Shown here: positions 7,212-16,209 of the stretch, piece by piece
Layout of the letters: every line of letters starts with the position of its first letter
Numbering within the stretch: the stretch's first letter is position 1
From: Extensimonas sp963708545
Lineage (GTDB): Bacteria; Pseudomonadota; Gammaproteobacteria; Burkholderiales; Burkholderiaceae_C
Direction: 5' to 3'
DNA: 40,495 bases
Assembly: GCA_963708545.1 (NCBI GenBank)
Contig: CAVPUD010000141.1
Span: 1-40,495, forward strand
The notes under the pieces: generated by a model
The model's database searches: none
Seen by the model: only the letters and a program-made list of their open reading frames with translations
Told to the model about the DNA's origin: nothing
Program-made: the position numbers and the translations under genes

Positions 7212-8660
7212 ATGAAAACACCTTCAAGCCGGGCCTCGCGCCCCACTCGAGCCTCACGTAACGTATCGCCTTCGGGCGTCGCCACGGCAAACAGCCCCGA
7301 GGCGGGCTTCAGCTACAGCCGCGCGTTTTTCGCAGACCTGGTCGATCAGGCCCTAGCACACGCCAAAAAGCTCGGTGCCACGGCGGCTGCAGCCGAGGCT
7401 TCGGAGGGCTGCGGCATGTCGGTCAGCGTGCGCAAGGGCGCGCTCGAAAACGTCGAGCGCAACCGCGACAAGTCGCTCGGCGTCACCGTCTATGTGGGCC
7501 AGCGGCGCGGCAACGCGAGCACCTCGGACTTTTCCGCCGCGGCCATTGCGCGCACCGTGCAGGCGGCCTACGACATTGCGCGTTTTACCGCTGAAGACCC
7601 GCACGCGGGCCTGCCCGACGCGCAAGACATCGCTCCACCCGACACGCACCGCGACCTCGACCTGTTTCACCCCTGGCCCATAGACAGCGCCGAGGCCGCG
7701 CGCATAGCGCTCGCCTGCGAAGCTGCGGCGCTGGAGACCAGCCCGCGCATCACCAACAGCGAAGGCGCGAGCGTGTCGGCGCAGCAAAGCCACTTTTTTA
7801 GCGCCCACAGCAACGGCTTTCGCGGCGGCTACGCGAGCTCGCGCCACAGCATCGCGGTCGCGCCCATCGCCGCGCTGCCCGGAAAGCACGCCGAAATGCA
7901 GCGCGACGCCTGGTACAGCTCCATGCGCGATCCGCGCGAGCTCGCCGATCCGCGCGCCGTGGGGCGCTACGCGGCCGAGCGCGCCTTGAGCCGCCTGGGC
8001 AGCCGCAAGATCGCCACCATCGAGTGCCCGGTGCTGCTCGAGGCGCCGCTCGCGGCGGGCCTGCTTGGCAGCTTCGTGCAGGCCGTGAGCGGCGCCGCGC
8101 TGTACCGGCGCAGCAGCTTTTTGCTCGATTCGCTGGGCAAGCAGGTGTTTCCGCACCATATCCTGATCGACGAAGACCCGTTCGTGCTGCGCGGCAAAGG
8201 CAGCGTACCCTTCGACGACGAGGGCGTGCGCGTGGCGCCGCGCCAGGTCGTCGAGGACGGGCGCGTGCAGGGCTACTTCCTCAGCAGTTATTCGGCGCGC
8301 AAGCTCGGCATGAAAACCACGGGCAACGCGGGCGGCTCGCACAACCTGGTGCTGCGCTCGCGCCTCACGCAGCCCGGCGACGACCTCGTCACCATGCTGC
8401 AAAAACTGGGCACCGGCCTGTTCGTGATCGAACTCATGGGCCAAGGCGTGAACTACGTGACGGGCGACTATTCGCGCGGCGCGAGCGGTTTTTGGGTCGA
8501 AAACGGCCAAATCGCCTACCCGGTGCAAGAGATCACCATCGCCGGCAACCTCAAAGAAATGTTCAAGGACATCGTCGCCGTAGGCGCCGACGCCTACAAC
8601 CTCGGCGCTAAGACCGTGGGCTCGCTCCTGATCCGCCGCATGAAGGTGGCGGGCAGTTGA
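7212..8660 (+). CDS. pmbA: TldD/PmbA family metalloprotease PmbA
   Basis: 482 residues. Together with TldD, this family forms a zinc-type protease that in enterobacteria matures microcin B17 and degrades CcdA; in other bacteria it processes small peptides. Seen here: amino-terminal SVRKGALENVERNRDKSLGVTVYVGQRRGNAST, a central DEDPF loop, the conserved YFLSSYSARKLGMKTTGNAGGSHNLVL and the carboxyl GDYSRGASGFWVENGQIAYPVQEITIAGNL segment. No strong ribosome site precedes the ATG at 7212, so the first 30 residues (basic, Ser/Arg-rich) are uncertain. It is divergent from darP and convergent with yqeY. Confidence 0.9.
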   Translation: MKTPSSRASRPTRASRNVSPSGVATANSPEAGFSYSRAFFADLVDQALAHAKKLGATAAAAEASEGCGMSVSVRKGALENVERNRDKSLGVTVYVGQRRGNASTSDFSAAAIARTVQAAYDIARFTAEDPHAGLPDAQDIAPPDTHRDLDLFHPWPIDSAEAARIALACEAAALETSPRITNSEGASVSAQQSHFFSAHSNGFRGGYASSRHSIAVAPIAALPGKHAEMQRDAWYSSMRDPRELADPRAVGRYAAERALSRLGSRKIATIECPVLLEAPLAAGLLGSFVQAVSGAALYRRSSFLLDSLGKQVFPHHILIDEDPFVLRGKGSVPFDDEGVRVAPRQVVEDGRVQGYFLSSYSARKLGMKTTGNAGGSHNLVLRSRLTQPGDDLVTMLQKLGTGLFVIELMGQGVNYVTGDYSRGASGFWVENGQIAYPVQEITIAGNLKEMFKDIVAVGADAYNLGAKTVGSLLIRRMKVAGS

Positions 8661-8675
8661 GAGGATATTGAGCGT

Positions 8676-8709
8676 CTTTCGGCCGCGGTCGAAAAACTCT
8701 CAGCCTCTG
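8676..8709. repeat. Partial copy of the palindromic repeat at 4312-4497
   Basis: CTTTCGGCCGCGG then AAAAACTCTCAGCCTCTG matches the right arm of the large palindrome (4453-4485) almost base for base. It lies between the convergent pmbA and yqeY genes, where only one arm is kept. Confidence 0.55.
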
Positions 8710-8724
8710 CGGTGGCGTGGTGCT

Positions 8725-9186
8725 TCAGCCGGCCAGCACAGCTTTGACCGCGGTTGAAACTTGGCCCATGTCGGCCTTGCCCGCTAGGCGCGCCTTGGCC
8801 ACGCCCATGAGCTTGCCCATGTCGGCGGGGCCCGGCTTGCGGCCCAGTTCGGCGCCGACCTCGGCCACGATCTCCTGCACCGCAGCCTGCACTTCCTCGG
8901 GCGACAGGCGTGCGGGCAGATAAGCCTGCAGCACTTCGAGTTCGGCTTTTTCTTTGTCGGCCAAGTCCTGGCGGCCCGCTTGCTCGAACGCGGCGATGCT
9001 GTCCTTGCGCTGCTTGATCATTTTGTCCACGACGGCAACCACGGCGGCATCGTCGAGCGCGATGCGCTCATCGACCTCTTTTTGCTTGATCGCGGCAAGC
9101 AGCAGGCGGATTGCGCCCAGACGCGCACTGTCTTTGGCGCGCATCGCGGCCTTCATGTCTTCGGTGATCTGGTCTTTGAGGGACAC
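8725..9186 (-). CDS. yqeY: GatB/YqeY domain-containing protein
   Basis: 153 residues. A small helical protein related to the tail domain of GatB; it may bind tRNA but its role is not established. Typical sequence: SLKDQITEDMKAAMRAKDSARLGAIRLLLAAIKQKEVDER, then KMIKQRKDSIAAFEQAGRQDL and ADMGKLMGVAKARLAGKADM. The start is GTG at 9186, preceded by CCAGGAGAA at ideal spacing; the open frame upstream of it is not conserved in kind. It follows rpsU on the same strand, with a hairpin terminator in the gap. Confidence 0.9.
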   Translation of the reverse strand: MSLKDQITEDMKAAMRAKDSARLGAIRLLLAAIKQKEVDERIALDDAAVVAVVDKMIKQRKDSIAAFEQAGRQDLADKEKAELEVLQAYLPARLSPEEVQAAVQEIVAEVGAELGRKPGPADMGKLMGVAKARLAGKADMGQVSTAVKAVLAG

Positions 9187-9200
9187 GGCGTTCTCCTGGC

Positions 9201-9258
9201 AGAAAAAAGAAAAAGCGAAAAAACGAAACCCGCGCCTGGCGTCCCAAAGCGCGGGTTT
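9201..9258 (-). terminator. Rho-independent terminator/attenuator between rpsU and yqeY
   Basis: On the minus strand, AAACCCGCGC and GCGCGGGTTT (9226-9235 and 9249-9258) form a perfect 10-bp stem. It is followed by a T-rich run (CGTTTTTTCGCTTTTTC) down to 9201. It lies after rpsU and just before the yqeY ribosome site, so it probably lowers yqeY expression relative to rpsU. Confidence 0.8.
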
Positions 9259-9321
9259 GCAAGCGGGCAAGGCCGCAGTGTCGGTCGATCAGCGCCTCTG
9301 AGAGCCGATCGAGACAGCCGA

Positions 9322-9534
9322 TCAATACAGCTTTTTGGGCAGCTGCATGCTGCGCACGCGCTTGTAGTGGCGCTTGACGGCAGCCGCCTTTTTGCGCTTG
9401 CGCTCGGCGGTGGGCTTTTCGTAGAACTCGCGCGCGCGCAGGTCGGTCAGCAGGCCCAACTTTTCGATGGTGCGCTTGAAGCGGCGCAGTGCGACCTCGA
9501 AAGGTTCATTCTCTTTTACGCGGATAGTGGTCAT
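9322..9534 (-). CDS. rpsU: 30S ribosomal protein S21
   Basis: 70 residues, standard bS21 length. It is a small basic protein of the 30S platform that helps base-pairing of mRNA with the anti-Shine-Dalgarno end of 16S rRNA. The sequence is typical: TIRVKENEPFEVALRRFKRTIEKLG, FYEKPTAERKRKKAAAVKRH. yqeY follows downstream after a terminator. The dnaG and rpoD genes that often follow rpsU elsewhere are not in this window. Confidence 0.96.
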   Translation of the reverse strand: MTTIRVKENEPFEVALRRFKRTIEKLGLLTDLRAREFYEKPTAERKRKKAAAVKRHYKRVRSMQLPKKLY

Positions 9535-9710
9535 TAACTAATGGTTTCCAATGGATGCCCGCAGAGGGCGTGCAGGAAGATCGGGCCTGCGCACCATGCA
9601 CGGCGGTTTTGCCCCGTCTCGAACTAGTATTGGCCGACAGGGCTTTGCCAGCAAAGGGCTTGGATTATAACGGCTGAAAATGCGCTTGCGTCTTCGTGCA
9701 GCACTTTGTG

Positions 9711-10109
9711 CTACGTCTGCGCACGCCACGCCTGCCAGACTTCGGGCACAAAGCCCACGCTGATGCGAATGGCGCCGCCCTGCTGCCATTCGAGCACAGG
9801 GCGTTTGATGACGCTCGGTTGTGCCAGCATCAGCTCGCGCGCGCTCGCTGCGTCACGCACGGCCGCTTGGGCCGCGGGCTCTAGCTTGCGCCAGGTCGTT
9901 CCTTGGCGGTTGAGCAATTTCTGCCAGCCCACCGCGTGCAGCCAGGCGTCCAGGCGCTCGGGCGGGACGCCCTGCTTTTTGAAGTCATGAAACTCGTACG
10001 GCAAGCCGTGCTCATCGAGCCAGGCACGTGCTTTTTTGACGCTGGTGCAGGCGGGAATGCCGTAAACGATGATGTGAGGGTCGTGCGCTTTTTGCATGCC
10101 CGGCATCAT
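9711..10109 (-). CDS. ArsC/Spx-family reductase (YffB-like)
   Basis: 132 residues from the ATG at 10109; ATGs at 10106 and 10097 are equally possible because no ribosome site stands out. Thioredoxin-fold ArsC-like protein: IIVYGIPACTSVKKARAWLDEHGLPYEFHDFKKQGV, later NRQGTTWRKL and SVIKRPVLEW with the expected cis-Pro loop. The active-site motif is C-T-S with a single cysteine, as in the YffB/Spx side of the family, so it is probably a glutathione- or thiol-linked reductase, not a dedicated arsenate enzyme. It is divergent from folC, whose start is 34 bp away. Confidence 0.85.
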   Translation of the reverse strand: MMPGMQKAHDPHIIVYGIPACTSVKKARAWLDEHGLPYEFHDFKKQGVPPERLDAWLHAVGWQKLLNRQGTTWRKLEPAAQAAVRDAASARELMLAQPSVIKRPVLEWQQGGAIRISVGFVPEVWQAWRAQT

Positions 10110-10142
10110 GCGCCAAGCGCGGTTGGGCGACAATCCCCGCCC

Positions 10143-11477
10143 ATGCAAACCCCCATTCACACGCTCGAAGGGTGGCTACGCCATGGCGAGCAGTTGCACC
10201 CCAAAACCATAGCACTGGGCCTGGAGCGCGTGCGTGCCGTGGCGCACCGTCTGGACTTGCGCTTCGACTGTCCCGTGATCACCGTCGCGGGCACCAATGG
10301 CAAGGGTTCGACCTGCGCGATGCTCGAAGCCATCGCCCTGCAGGCCGGTTACCGCACGGGCGTCTATACCTCGCCGCACCTCGTACATTTCGAGGAGCGC
10401 TGCCGCGTGCACGGCGAGGCCGTGAAGCCATCTGATTTGATAGCGCACTTCGAAGCCGTGGAGCGCGCCAGGGTGCAAAATGGTGAGGAAATTCCGCTCA
10501 CGTATTTCGAGTTCACCACGCTTGCCATCTTGCGCCTGCTGAGCCAGGCGCTGCTCGACGTGGCGATTCTCGAAGTTGGCCTGGGCGGGCGGCTCGATGC
10601 GACCAACATCATCGACGCCGACTGCGCCATCATCACGAGCATAGACCTCGACCACACCGAATACCTCGGCCCCGACCGCGAAAGCATAGGGCGCGAAAAA
10701 GCTGGCATCATGCGCACGGGCCGCCCCGTGGTGCTCAGCGACCCCATGCCGCCGCAAAGCGTGCTCGACCATGCGCGCGAAATCGGCGCCGATCTGTGGC
10801 TTTTCGGGCGCGACTTCAATTTTTCCGGCGACAAGCAGCAATGGAGCTGGGCCGGGCGCGGGCGTCGCTACACGGGGCTTGCGTACCCGGCCCTGCGCGG
10901 CGCGAACCAGTTGCTCAATGCCTCGGGCGTGCTGGCCGCATGGACGGCACTGCGCGAGCGTCTGCCCGTGACGGCGCAGGCCATACGCAACGGCTTGGCA
11001 CTGGTGGAGCTGCCAGGGCGCTTCCAGGTCGTGCCGGGGCAGCCCGCGCTGGTGCTCGACGTGGCGCACAACCCGCATTCGGTGGCGGCGCTGGCGGCGA
11101 ACCTCGATGCGATGGGTTTCTTCCCGCGCACGCATGCGGTTTTTGGCGCGATGGCCGACAAAGACTTGCCGGCCATGCTCGCCAAGGTGGCGCCGTTGAT
11201 CGATCGCTGGTACTTCACCGACTTGCCCACGCCGCGCGCCGCTTCGGCGGCGGCCTTGCAACAGCAATGGCAGGCCTGGCAGCGCGCAGCAGGGCATCCA
11301 GCCCTGCCCAGCAGCGTGCACCCCGATCCTTTGCAGGCCTTGCAGGCGGCAGCTGCCGCGGCAGACCCGGTTGATAGAATCGTCGTCTTTGGTTCCTTTT
11401 ACACGGTGGGCGGGGTCTTGGCGCATGGTGTGCCGCGGCTCCATGCGAGCCACGCCGACAGCGCGAATGCGGCTTGA
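10143..11477 (+). CDS. folC: Bifunctional tetrahydrofolate/dihydrofolate synthase (folylpolyglutamate synthase)
   Basis: 444 residues. It ligates glutamate to dihydropteroate and to folates. Mur-ligase fold: P-loop VAGTNGKGST (48-57), YTSPHLVHFEERCRVHG, LEVGLGGRLDATNI, TSIDLDHTEYLG, GREKAGIM, and in the carboxyl domain DVAHNPHS. The start ATG at 10143 follows the normal family amino end MQTPIHTLEGWL. It heads the run folC-dedD-cvpA-purF; the next gene begins 32 bp after its stop. Confidence 0.94.
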   Translation: MQTPIHTLEGWLRHGEQLHPKTIALGLERVRAVAHRLDLRFDCPVITVAGTNGKGSTCAMLEAIALQAGYRTGVYTSPHLVHFEERCRVHGEAVKPSDLIAHFEAVERARVQNGEEIPLTYFEFTTLAILRLLSQALLDVAILEVGLGGRLDATNIIDADCAIITSIDLDHTEYLGPDRESIGREKAGIMRTGRPVVLSDPMPPQSVLDHAREIGADLWLFGRDFNFSGDKQQWSWAGRGRRYTGLAYPALRGANQLLNASGVLAAWTALRERLPVTAQAIRNGLALVELPGRFQVVPGQPALVLDVAHNPHSVAALAANLDAMGFFPRTHAVFGAMADKDLPAMLAKVAPLIDRWYFTDLPTPRAASAAALQQQWQAWQRAAGHPALPSSVHPDPLQALQAAAAAADPVDRIVVFGSFYTVGGVLAHGVPRLHASHADSANAA

Positions 11478-11509
11478 GCCTGTTTGCCCCACGCCCACGG
11501 TTCACCTCC

Positions 11510-12406
11510 ATGGCATTTTTCAAGATTCGCTGGCCTGGCCAGAACGCGCAGGCGAGCAAGTCCACGCAGCGCTCGCGCGCTGGTGCGGCCGAGAGCGTCG
11601 AGGCCATGCGCCGACGGGCGCGCCACCGCCTCATTGGCGCGGCCGTGCTGGTGTTGCTGGGGGTGATCGGTTTTCCGCTGCTTTTCGACACCCAGCCGCG
11701 CCCCGTGGCTACGGACATCCCGATCGAGATTCCCGATCGCAACAAAGCGGCCCCGCTCGTCGTGCCCGCGCCCGCGTCGCCGCGACCCCCGCTTTCTACC
11801 GCATCGCAGCCGCCACCCTTCTCGAAGGATGCCGCGCCCGATAAAGCCGGCGCTGCTTCTGCTGTATCGGCAGAGGCCGGTTTGGGCCGTGGCGAAGAAC
11901 TCGTGGATGCGCCAGTTGTCAGGCCGACGGAAAAATCATCGGGGCTGCTGCCGCCATCGGTCCAGCCGCAGGTGGACGGGCGCACCGAAGGGCCTCCCGC
12001 GCCCACCAAGAAAGCGGAGTCCAAGCCCGCCCCTGTGCACGAAACCAAGCCTGCCGCTGCCGCAGCGCCACAGCGCAAGTCCGCACCCGACGAAGCAGCG
12101 CGCGTGCGCGCCCTGCTCGAAGGCGGTGCCGCTTCGTCTGCGGTCAAGACTTCCGCGGCGGCCGGGCCCACTGATGCGGCCCGCTTTATCGTGCAGGTCG
12201 GCGCGTTTGCCGACGCTGACAAGGCGCGCGAGGTGCGTGCCAAACTCGAGCGCGCCGGGCTCAAAACATACACGCAGGTGCTGGACACCAAAGACGGCAA
12301 GCGCACGCGCGTGCGCGTCGGACCATTTGCGAACAGGGCCGAGGCCGACAAGGCGGCTGCACGCATCCACGGCCTCGGCCTGTCGGCGTCGGTGCTGGGC
12401 CTGTAA
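11510..12406 (+). CDS. dedD: SPOR-domain inner-membrane protein (DedD-like)
   Basis: 298 residues. One transmembrane helix (about 41-58, LIGAAVLVLLGVIGFPLLF) follows a basic cytoplasmic amino end. A long Pro/Ala/Lys-rich periplasmic linker leads to a carboxyl SPOR domain (about 222-298: ARFIVQVGAFADADKAREVRAKL...RTRVRVGPFANRAEADKAAARI). SPOR domains bind denuded septal peptidoglycan, so a role in division is likely. The ATG at 11510 (MAFFKIRW) is preferred to the TTG at 11474. The stop codon TAA lies inside a 5-bp duplication made by a MITE-like insertion that now separates it from cvpA. Confidence 0.88.
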   Translation: MAFFKIRWPGQNAQASKSTQRSRAGAAESVEAMRRRARHRLIGAAVLVLLGVIGFPLLFDTQPRPVATDIPIEIPDRNKAAPLVVPAPASPRPPLSTASQPPPFSKDAAPDKAGAASAVSAEAGLGRGEELVDAPVVRPTEKSSGLLPPSVQPQVDGRTEGPPAPTKKAESKPAPVHETKPAAAAAPQRKSAPDEAARVRALLEGGAASSAVKTSAAAGPTDAARFIVQVGAFADADKAREVRAKLERAGLKTYTQVLDTKDGKRTRVRVGPFANRAEADKAAARIHGLGLSASVLGL

Positions 12407-12407
12407 T

Positions 12408-12642
12408 CCTAGAAACCGCAGTTGACCGCTCGAAACCTGCCCCAATGCCGTATGTGGATTGACCCTTTTGCCTTTTGCAAACATCACCTATTCGGTGAAA
12501 ACGCTCTACGCCCTGCAGCACCGCGCTCGGCACGCCATATGGCGTTGCTCCTCCTAGCGGGCAGCCAGCCCGCTGTGTCGTCGCGCCTTGCCTGGCGCAC
12601 CGATCACGGCACTGCAGGGCGTAGCCAACTGCGGTTTCTAGG
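12408..12642. mobile_element. MITE-like non-autonomous element with terminal inverted repeats
   Basis: 235 bp. Perfect 17-bp terminal inverted repeats CCTAGAAACCGCAGTTG (12408-12424) and its complement (12626-12642). They are flanked by the direct repeat GTAAT at 12403-12407 and 12643-12647. Inside, CTACGCCCTGCAG (12506-12518) pairs with CTGCAGGGCGTAG (12612-12624). Apical hairpins are ACGCCATATGGCGT and AGCGGGCAGCCAGCCCGCT. No transposase gene fits. The CCTAG ends and 5-bp duplication resemble IS1380-family ends; this link is inference. Confidence 0.75.
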
Positions 12643-12672
12643 GTAATTTCGTGTGGGCGTGCAAAGGCTTGC

Positions 12673-13164
12673 ATGATGGCGGCGCTCGACTGGCTTTGCT
12701 TGGCGGTCCTGCTCGTGTCCATGCTGCTGGGCGCCACGCGCGGACTGGTGTTCGAAGCGCTGTCGGTGCTGGGCTGGGTGCTTGCGTTCTGGCTGGCCCA
12801 GCGCTTTGCCGCCGACGCTGCGCTCCTCCTGCCTTTTGCCGAAAGCGAAAGCAGCGTGCGCCATGCCGTGGGTTTCGTGCTGGTGCTGATCGTGGCGGTG
12901 TTTGCCAGTGGCTTCGTGGCCTGGGGCATGCAAAAGCTGGTGCATGCGACGGGCTTGCGCCCGGTGGATCGCACACTCGGGGCCGCCTTTGGCGCGTTGC
13001 GGGGTGTGGTCTTGCTGCTGATCCTGGCAGTGCTGGCCGCCTGGACGCCCGTGCACGAAGCGCATTGGTGGCGGGCCTCGTACAGCGCGCCCTGGCTCAG
13101 CATGCTGCTGAGTCAAGTCAAACCCGTTTTGCCGCGAGACTGGGGGCGGCATCTGCCGCCGTGA
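12673..13164 (+). CDS. cvpA: CvpA family membrane protein
   Basis: 163 residues. Four hydrophobic segments fit the family: about 5-22, 28-48, 66-85 and 102-118. The amino end ALDWLCLAVLLVSMLLGATRGLVFEALSVLGWVLAFWLA and the RPVDRTLGAAFGALRGVVLLL motif are characteristic. CvpA was named for colicin V export and is needed for envelope stress tolerance in some bacteria; the exact role is unsettled. A second ATG directly follows the first. It lies just before purF, a common arrangement. Before the MITE-like insertion its start would have been about 25 bp from the dedD stop. Confidence 0.92.
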   Translation: MMAALDWLCLAVLLVSMLLGATRGLVFEALSVLGWVLAFWLAQRFAADAALLLPFAESESSVRHAVGFVLVLIVAVFASGFVAWGMQKLVHATGLRPVDRTLGAAFGALRGVVLLLILAVLAAWTPVHEAHWWRASYSAPWLSMLLSQVKPVLPRDWGRHLPP

Positions 13165-13228
13165 TGGGTTCTTTGGGAAGCGCCAGAAACATTTTGCGGC
13201 CCTGCCCGCGAAGGGATGGAACTGAACT

Positions 13229-14734
13229 ATGTGTGGAATCGTGGGCGTGGTCAGCACCGAGCCCGTCAATCAGCTGATCTATGACGCTTTGCTGCTGCTG
13301 CAGCACCGTGGCCAGGATGCCGCGGGCATCGCAACCCAGCAGGGGCGCAAGTTTTACATGCACAAGGCCAAGGGCATGGTGCGCGACGTGTTTCGCACGC
13401 GCAACATGCGCGCGCTGCCCGGCAACGTGGGCCTGGGGCAGGTGCGCTATCCCACCGCGGGCAATGCCTTCAGTGAAGAAGAGGCCCAGCCGTTTTACGT
13501 CAACGCGCCTTTCGGCATTGTGCTGGTGCACAACGGCAACCTGACGAACGCGCGTGCCTTGCGCACCGAGCTTTTCCAGACCGACCATAGGCACATCAAC
13601 ACCGAGAGCGACTCCGAGGTGCTGCTCAACGTGCTGGCGCACGAGCTCGAACGCGCCACGCATGGCGCGCCGCTCACGCCCGAAGAACTATTCACGGCAG
13701 TGCGTGCGGTGCACCGGCGTGTGCGCGGCTCTTATGCAGTGATTGCGATGATCGCCGGGCATGGCATGCTGGCCTTTCGGGACCCGCATGGCATCCGCCC
13801 GCTGGCCATGGGGCGCGGCCAGGATGGCACCGTGATGGTGGGCAGCGAATCGGTGGCGCTCGAAGGCACATCGCATGTCTTCGAGCGCAACATCGAGCCC
13901 GGCGAAGCCGTGTTCATCACCCTCGACGGACAGGTGCTGGTGCGCCAATGCGCCGATGCGCCGCGGCTCAATCCCTGCATTTTCGAGTTCGTCTATCTCG
14001 CGCGGCCCGACTCGGTGCTCGATGGTATCTCGGTCTATCAGGCGCGCCTGAACCTGGGCGAGGCGCTGGCCAAGCGTGTGGTGTCCACCGTGCCGCCCAA
14101 TGAAATCGACGTCATCATCCCCATTCCCGAATCGAGCCGTCCGAGCGCGACGCAGCTCGCGCACTTGCTCGGCATTCCCTACCGCGAGGGTTTCGTCAAA
14201 AACCGCTACGTGGGCCGCACTTTCATCATGCCGGGGCAGAGCGTGCGCAAGAAGTCCGTGCGCCAGAAGCTCAATGCCATCGCGAGCGAATTCAAGGGGC
14301 GCAATGTGCTGCTCGTCGATGACTCCATCGTGCGCGGTACCACCTCCAAAGAGATCGTGCAGATGGCGCGCGAGGCCGGCGCACGCAAGGTTTACATGGC
14401 GAGCGCGGCGCCGCCCGTGCGCTATCCGAACGTCTATGGCATAGACATGCCCACGGCGAACGAGCTGGTCGCGCATGGCCGCAGCGTTGAAGAAGTGCGC
14501 CAGATCATCGGCTGCGACGCGCTCATCTACCAGGATGTGGAAGGCATGAAAAAAGCCATAGGCTCGCTGAACCCGGCGATACAGGAGTTCGATGCATCCT
14601 GTTTCGACGGGGTGTACGTGACCGGCGATGTCACCCCCGAAACCATTGCCTGCCTGAACGAAGGCCGCGTCGAGGCAGAGGAGGGCAGCGCAGACAGCTC
14701 GCGCCTGGCGCTGCCCAACGCGCAGGAAGCCTGA
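13229..14734 (+). CDS. purF: Amidophosphoribosyltransferase
   Basis: 501 residues. It catalyses the committed step of purine synthesis, PRPP plus glutamine to phosphoribosylamine. Cys2 of MCGIVGVV is the class II glutamine amidotransferase nucleophile after removal of Met1. Glutaminase landmarks are LQHRGQDAAGIAT, GQVRYPTAG and VHNGNLTNA. The phosphoribosyltransferase domain has the PRPP loop VLLVDDSIVRGTTSKE near residue 365. Length and order are normal, with a carboxyl tail of about 30 Ala/Glu/Ser residues. It follows cvpA by 64 bp; gltX follows by 53 bp. Confidence 0.96.
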   Translation: MCGIVGVVSTEPVNQLIYDALLLLQHRGQDAAGIATQQGRKFYMHKAKGMVRDVFRTRNMRALPGNVGLGQVRYPTAGNAFSEEEAQPFYVNAPFGIVLVHNGNLTNARALRTELFQTDHRHINTESDSEVLLNVLAHELERATHGAPLTPEELFTAVRAVHRRVRGSYAVIAMIAGHGMLAFRDPHGIRPLAMGRGQDGTVMVGSESVALEGTSHVFERNIEPGEAVFITLDGQVLVRQCADAPRLNPCIFEFVYLARPDSVLDGISVYQARLNLGEALAKRVVSTVPPNEIDVIIPIPESSRPSATQLAHLLGIPYREGFVKNRYVGRTFIMPGQSVRKKSVRQKLNAIASEFKGRNVLLVDDSIVRGTTSKEIVQMAREAGARKVYMASAAPPVRYPNVYGIDMPTANELVAHGRSVEEVRQIIGCDALIYQDVEGMKKAIGSLNPAIQEFDASCFDGVYVTGDVTPETIACLNEGRVEAEEGSADSSRLALPNAQEA

Positions 14735-14787
14735 CCCGCAGAAAGCCTGACCTCCATCGCCTCCTCGTGGCCCCGAGACCCTTTGCA

Positions 14788-16209
14788 ATGACCGAACGAA
14801 ATTCCCCTCCTTCCGCGCAAGTGCGCACCCGTTTCGCCCCGTCACCCACGGGCTTCATCCATTTGGGCAACATCCGCTCGGCACTGTACCCGTGGGCATT
14901 TGCACGCTCGCAAGGCGGGGTGTTCATTCTGCGCATCGAGGACACCGATCTGGAGCGCTCCACCCAAGCTGCCGTGGACGTGATTCTCGAGAGCATGCAC
15001 TGGCTGGGTATGGAGCCTGACGAGGGGCCCTACTACCAAATGCAGCGCATGCCGCGCTACAAGGAAGTGCTCGCGCAGTTGCAGGCCGCAGGCCACGTCT
15101 ATCCTTGCTATATGAGCGTGGCCGAGCTCGACGCCCGGCGCGAGAAGCAGCTCGCGGCCAAGCAAAAGCCGCGCTATGACGGCACCTGGCGCCCCGAGCC
15201 GGGCAAAGTGCTGCCGCCCATACCACCTGGCGTGCAGCCCGTGCTGCGCTTCAAAAATCCGCAAGGCGGCGTGGTCGCCTGGGACGACAAGGTCAAGGGG
15301 CGCATCGAGATCCGCAATGAAGAGCTCGACGATCTCGTGGTCGCGCGCCCCGACGGCACGCCCACCTACAACTTCTGCGTCGTGGTCGACGACATCGACA
15401 TGCGCATCACGCACGTGATCCGCGGTGACGACCACGTGAACAACACGCCGCGGCAGATCAACATCTTCCGCGCGCTGGGGCACGAACCACCGATCTACGC
15501 GCACCTGCCCACCGTGCTCAACGAGCGCGGCGAGAAAATGAGCAAGCGCAACGGCGCCAAGCCCGTCACCGAATACCGTGACGAGGGCTACCTGCCAGAC
15601 GCCATCATCAACTACCTTGCGCGCTTGGGCTGGAGCCACGGCGACGATGAAATTTTCACGCGCGAGCAGTTCTTGCAGTGGTTCGACCTTGAGCACCTGA
15701 GTCGCAGCGCCGCGCAGTTCGACGAGGCTAAGCTGCGCTGGGTCAATGCCCAGCACCTCAAGGCGATGGCCGACGACGCCTTGGCACAGCTCGTCGCAGC
15801 CCAGCTCGCCCAGCGTGGCATCGCGCGCGCCGATCTGGCCGACGGCCGTTTGCCGCGCATCTGCGCGCTTTTCAAGGACCGCTGCGATACGACCGTGGCG
15901 CTCGCCGATTGGGCGATCAGGTTTTACGCCGAAGTCACGCCCGCAGAGAGCGACCGCACCCAACACGTGACCGAAGCCATCTTGCCCGCACTCGGAGACT
16001 TGACGCAGACCCTGGCTGCATGCGACTGGAACAAGGAGGCGATCGGCGCTGCCTTCAAACAGGTGCTGGCGCGCCATGGCCTCAAAATGCCCCAGCTGGC
16101 CATGCCGGTGCGCGTGCTGACCATGGGCACGCCCCACACGCCCTCGGTCGATGCCGTGCTCGAACTGCTGGGGCGCGAAAAAGTTCTAGCACGATTGAAA
16201 AATCAATGA
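14788..16209 (+). CDS. gltX: Glutamyl-tRNA synthetase
   Basis: 473 residues. Class I aminoacyl-tRNA synthetase charging tRNA-Glu. The HIGH-type motif is APSPTGFIHLGN near the amino end and the KMSKRNGA loop lies near residue 250. The carboxyl half is the helical anticodon-binding domain. The start ATG at 14788 (MTERNSPPSAQVRTRFAPSPTG) is used, not the GTG at 14767. Notably, tRNA-Glu itself lies about 190 bp downstream. The last codons overlap the promoter of the tRNA cluster. Confidence 0.96.
   Translation: MTERNSPPSAQVRTRFAPSPTGFIHLGNIRSALYPWAFARSQGGVFILRIEDTDLERSTQAAVDVILESMHWLGMEPDEGPYYQMQRMPRYKEVLAQLQAAGHVYPCYMSVAELDARREKQLAAKQKPRYDGTWRPEPGKVLPPIPPGVQPVLRFKNPQGGVVAWDDKVKGRIEIRNEELDDLVVARPDGTPTYNFCVVVDDIDMRITHVIRGDDHVNNTPRQINIFRALGHEPPIYAHLPTVLNERGEKMSKRNGAKPVTEYRDEGYLPDAIINYLARLGWSHGDDEIFTREQFLQWFDLEHLSRSAAQFDEAKLRWVNAQHLKAMADDALAQLVAAQLAQRGIARADLADGRLPRICALFKDRCDTTVALADWAIRFYAEVTPAESDRTQHVTEAILPALGDLTQTLAACDWNKEAIGAAFKQVLARHGLKMPQLAMPVRVLTMGTPHTPSVDAVLELLGREKVLARLKNQ

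Noticed and set aside
13688..16137. Large minus-strand frames opposite purF and gltX
   Set aside because: Shadow frames rich in His/Arg/Ala; the plus-strand genes have complete catalytic motifs.
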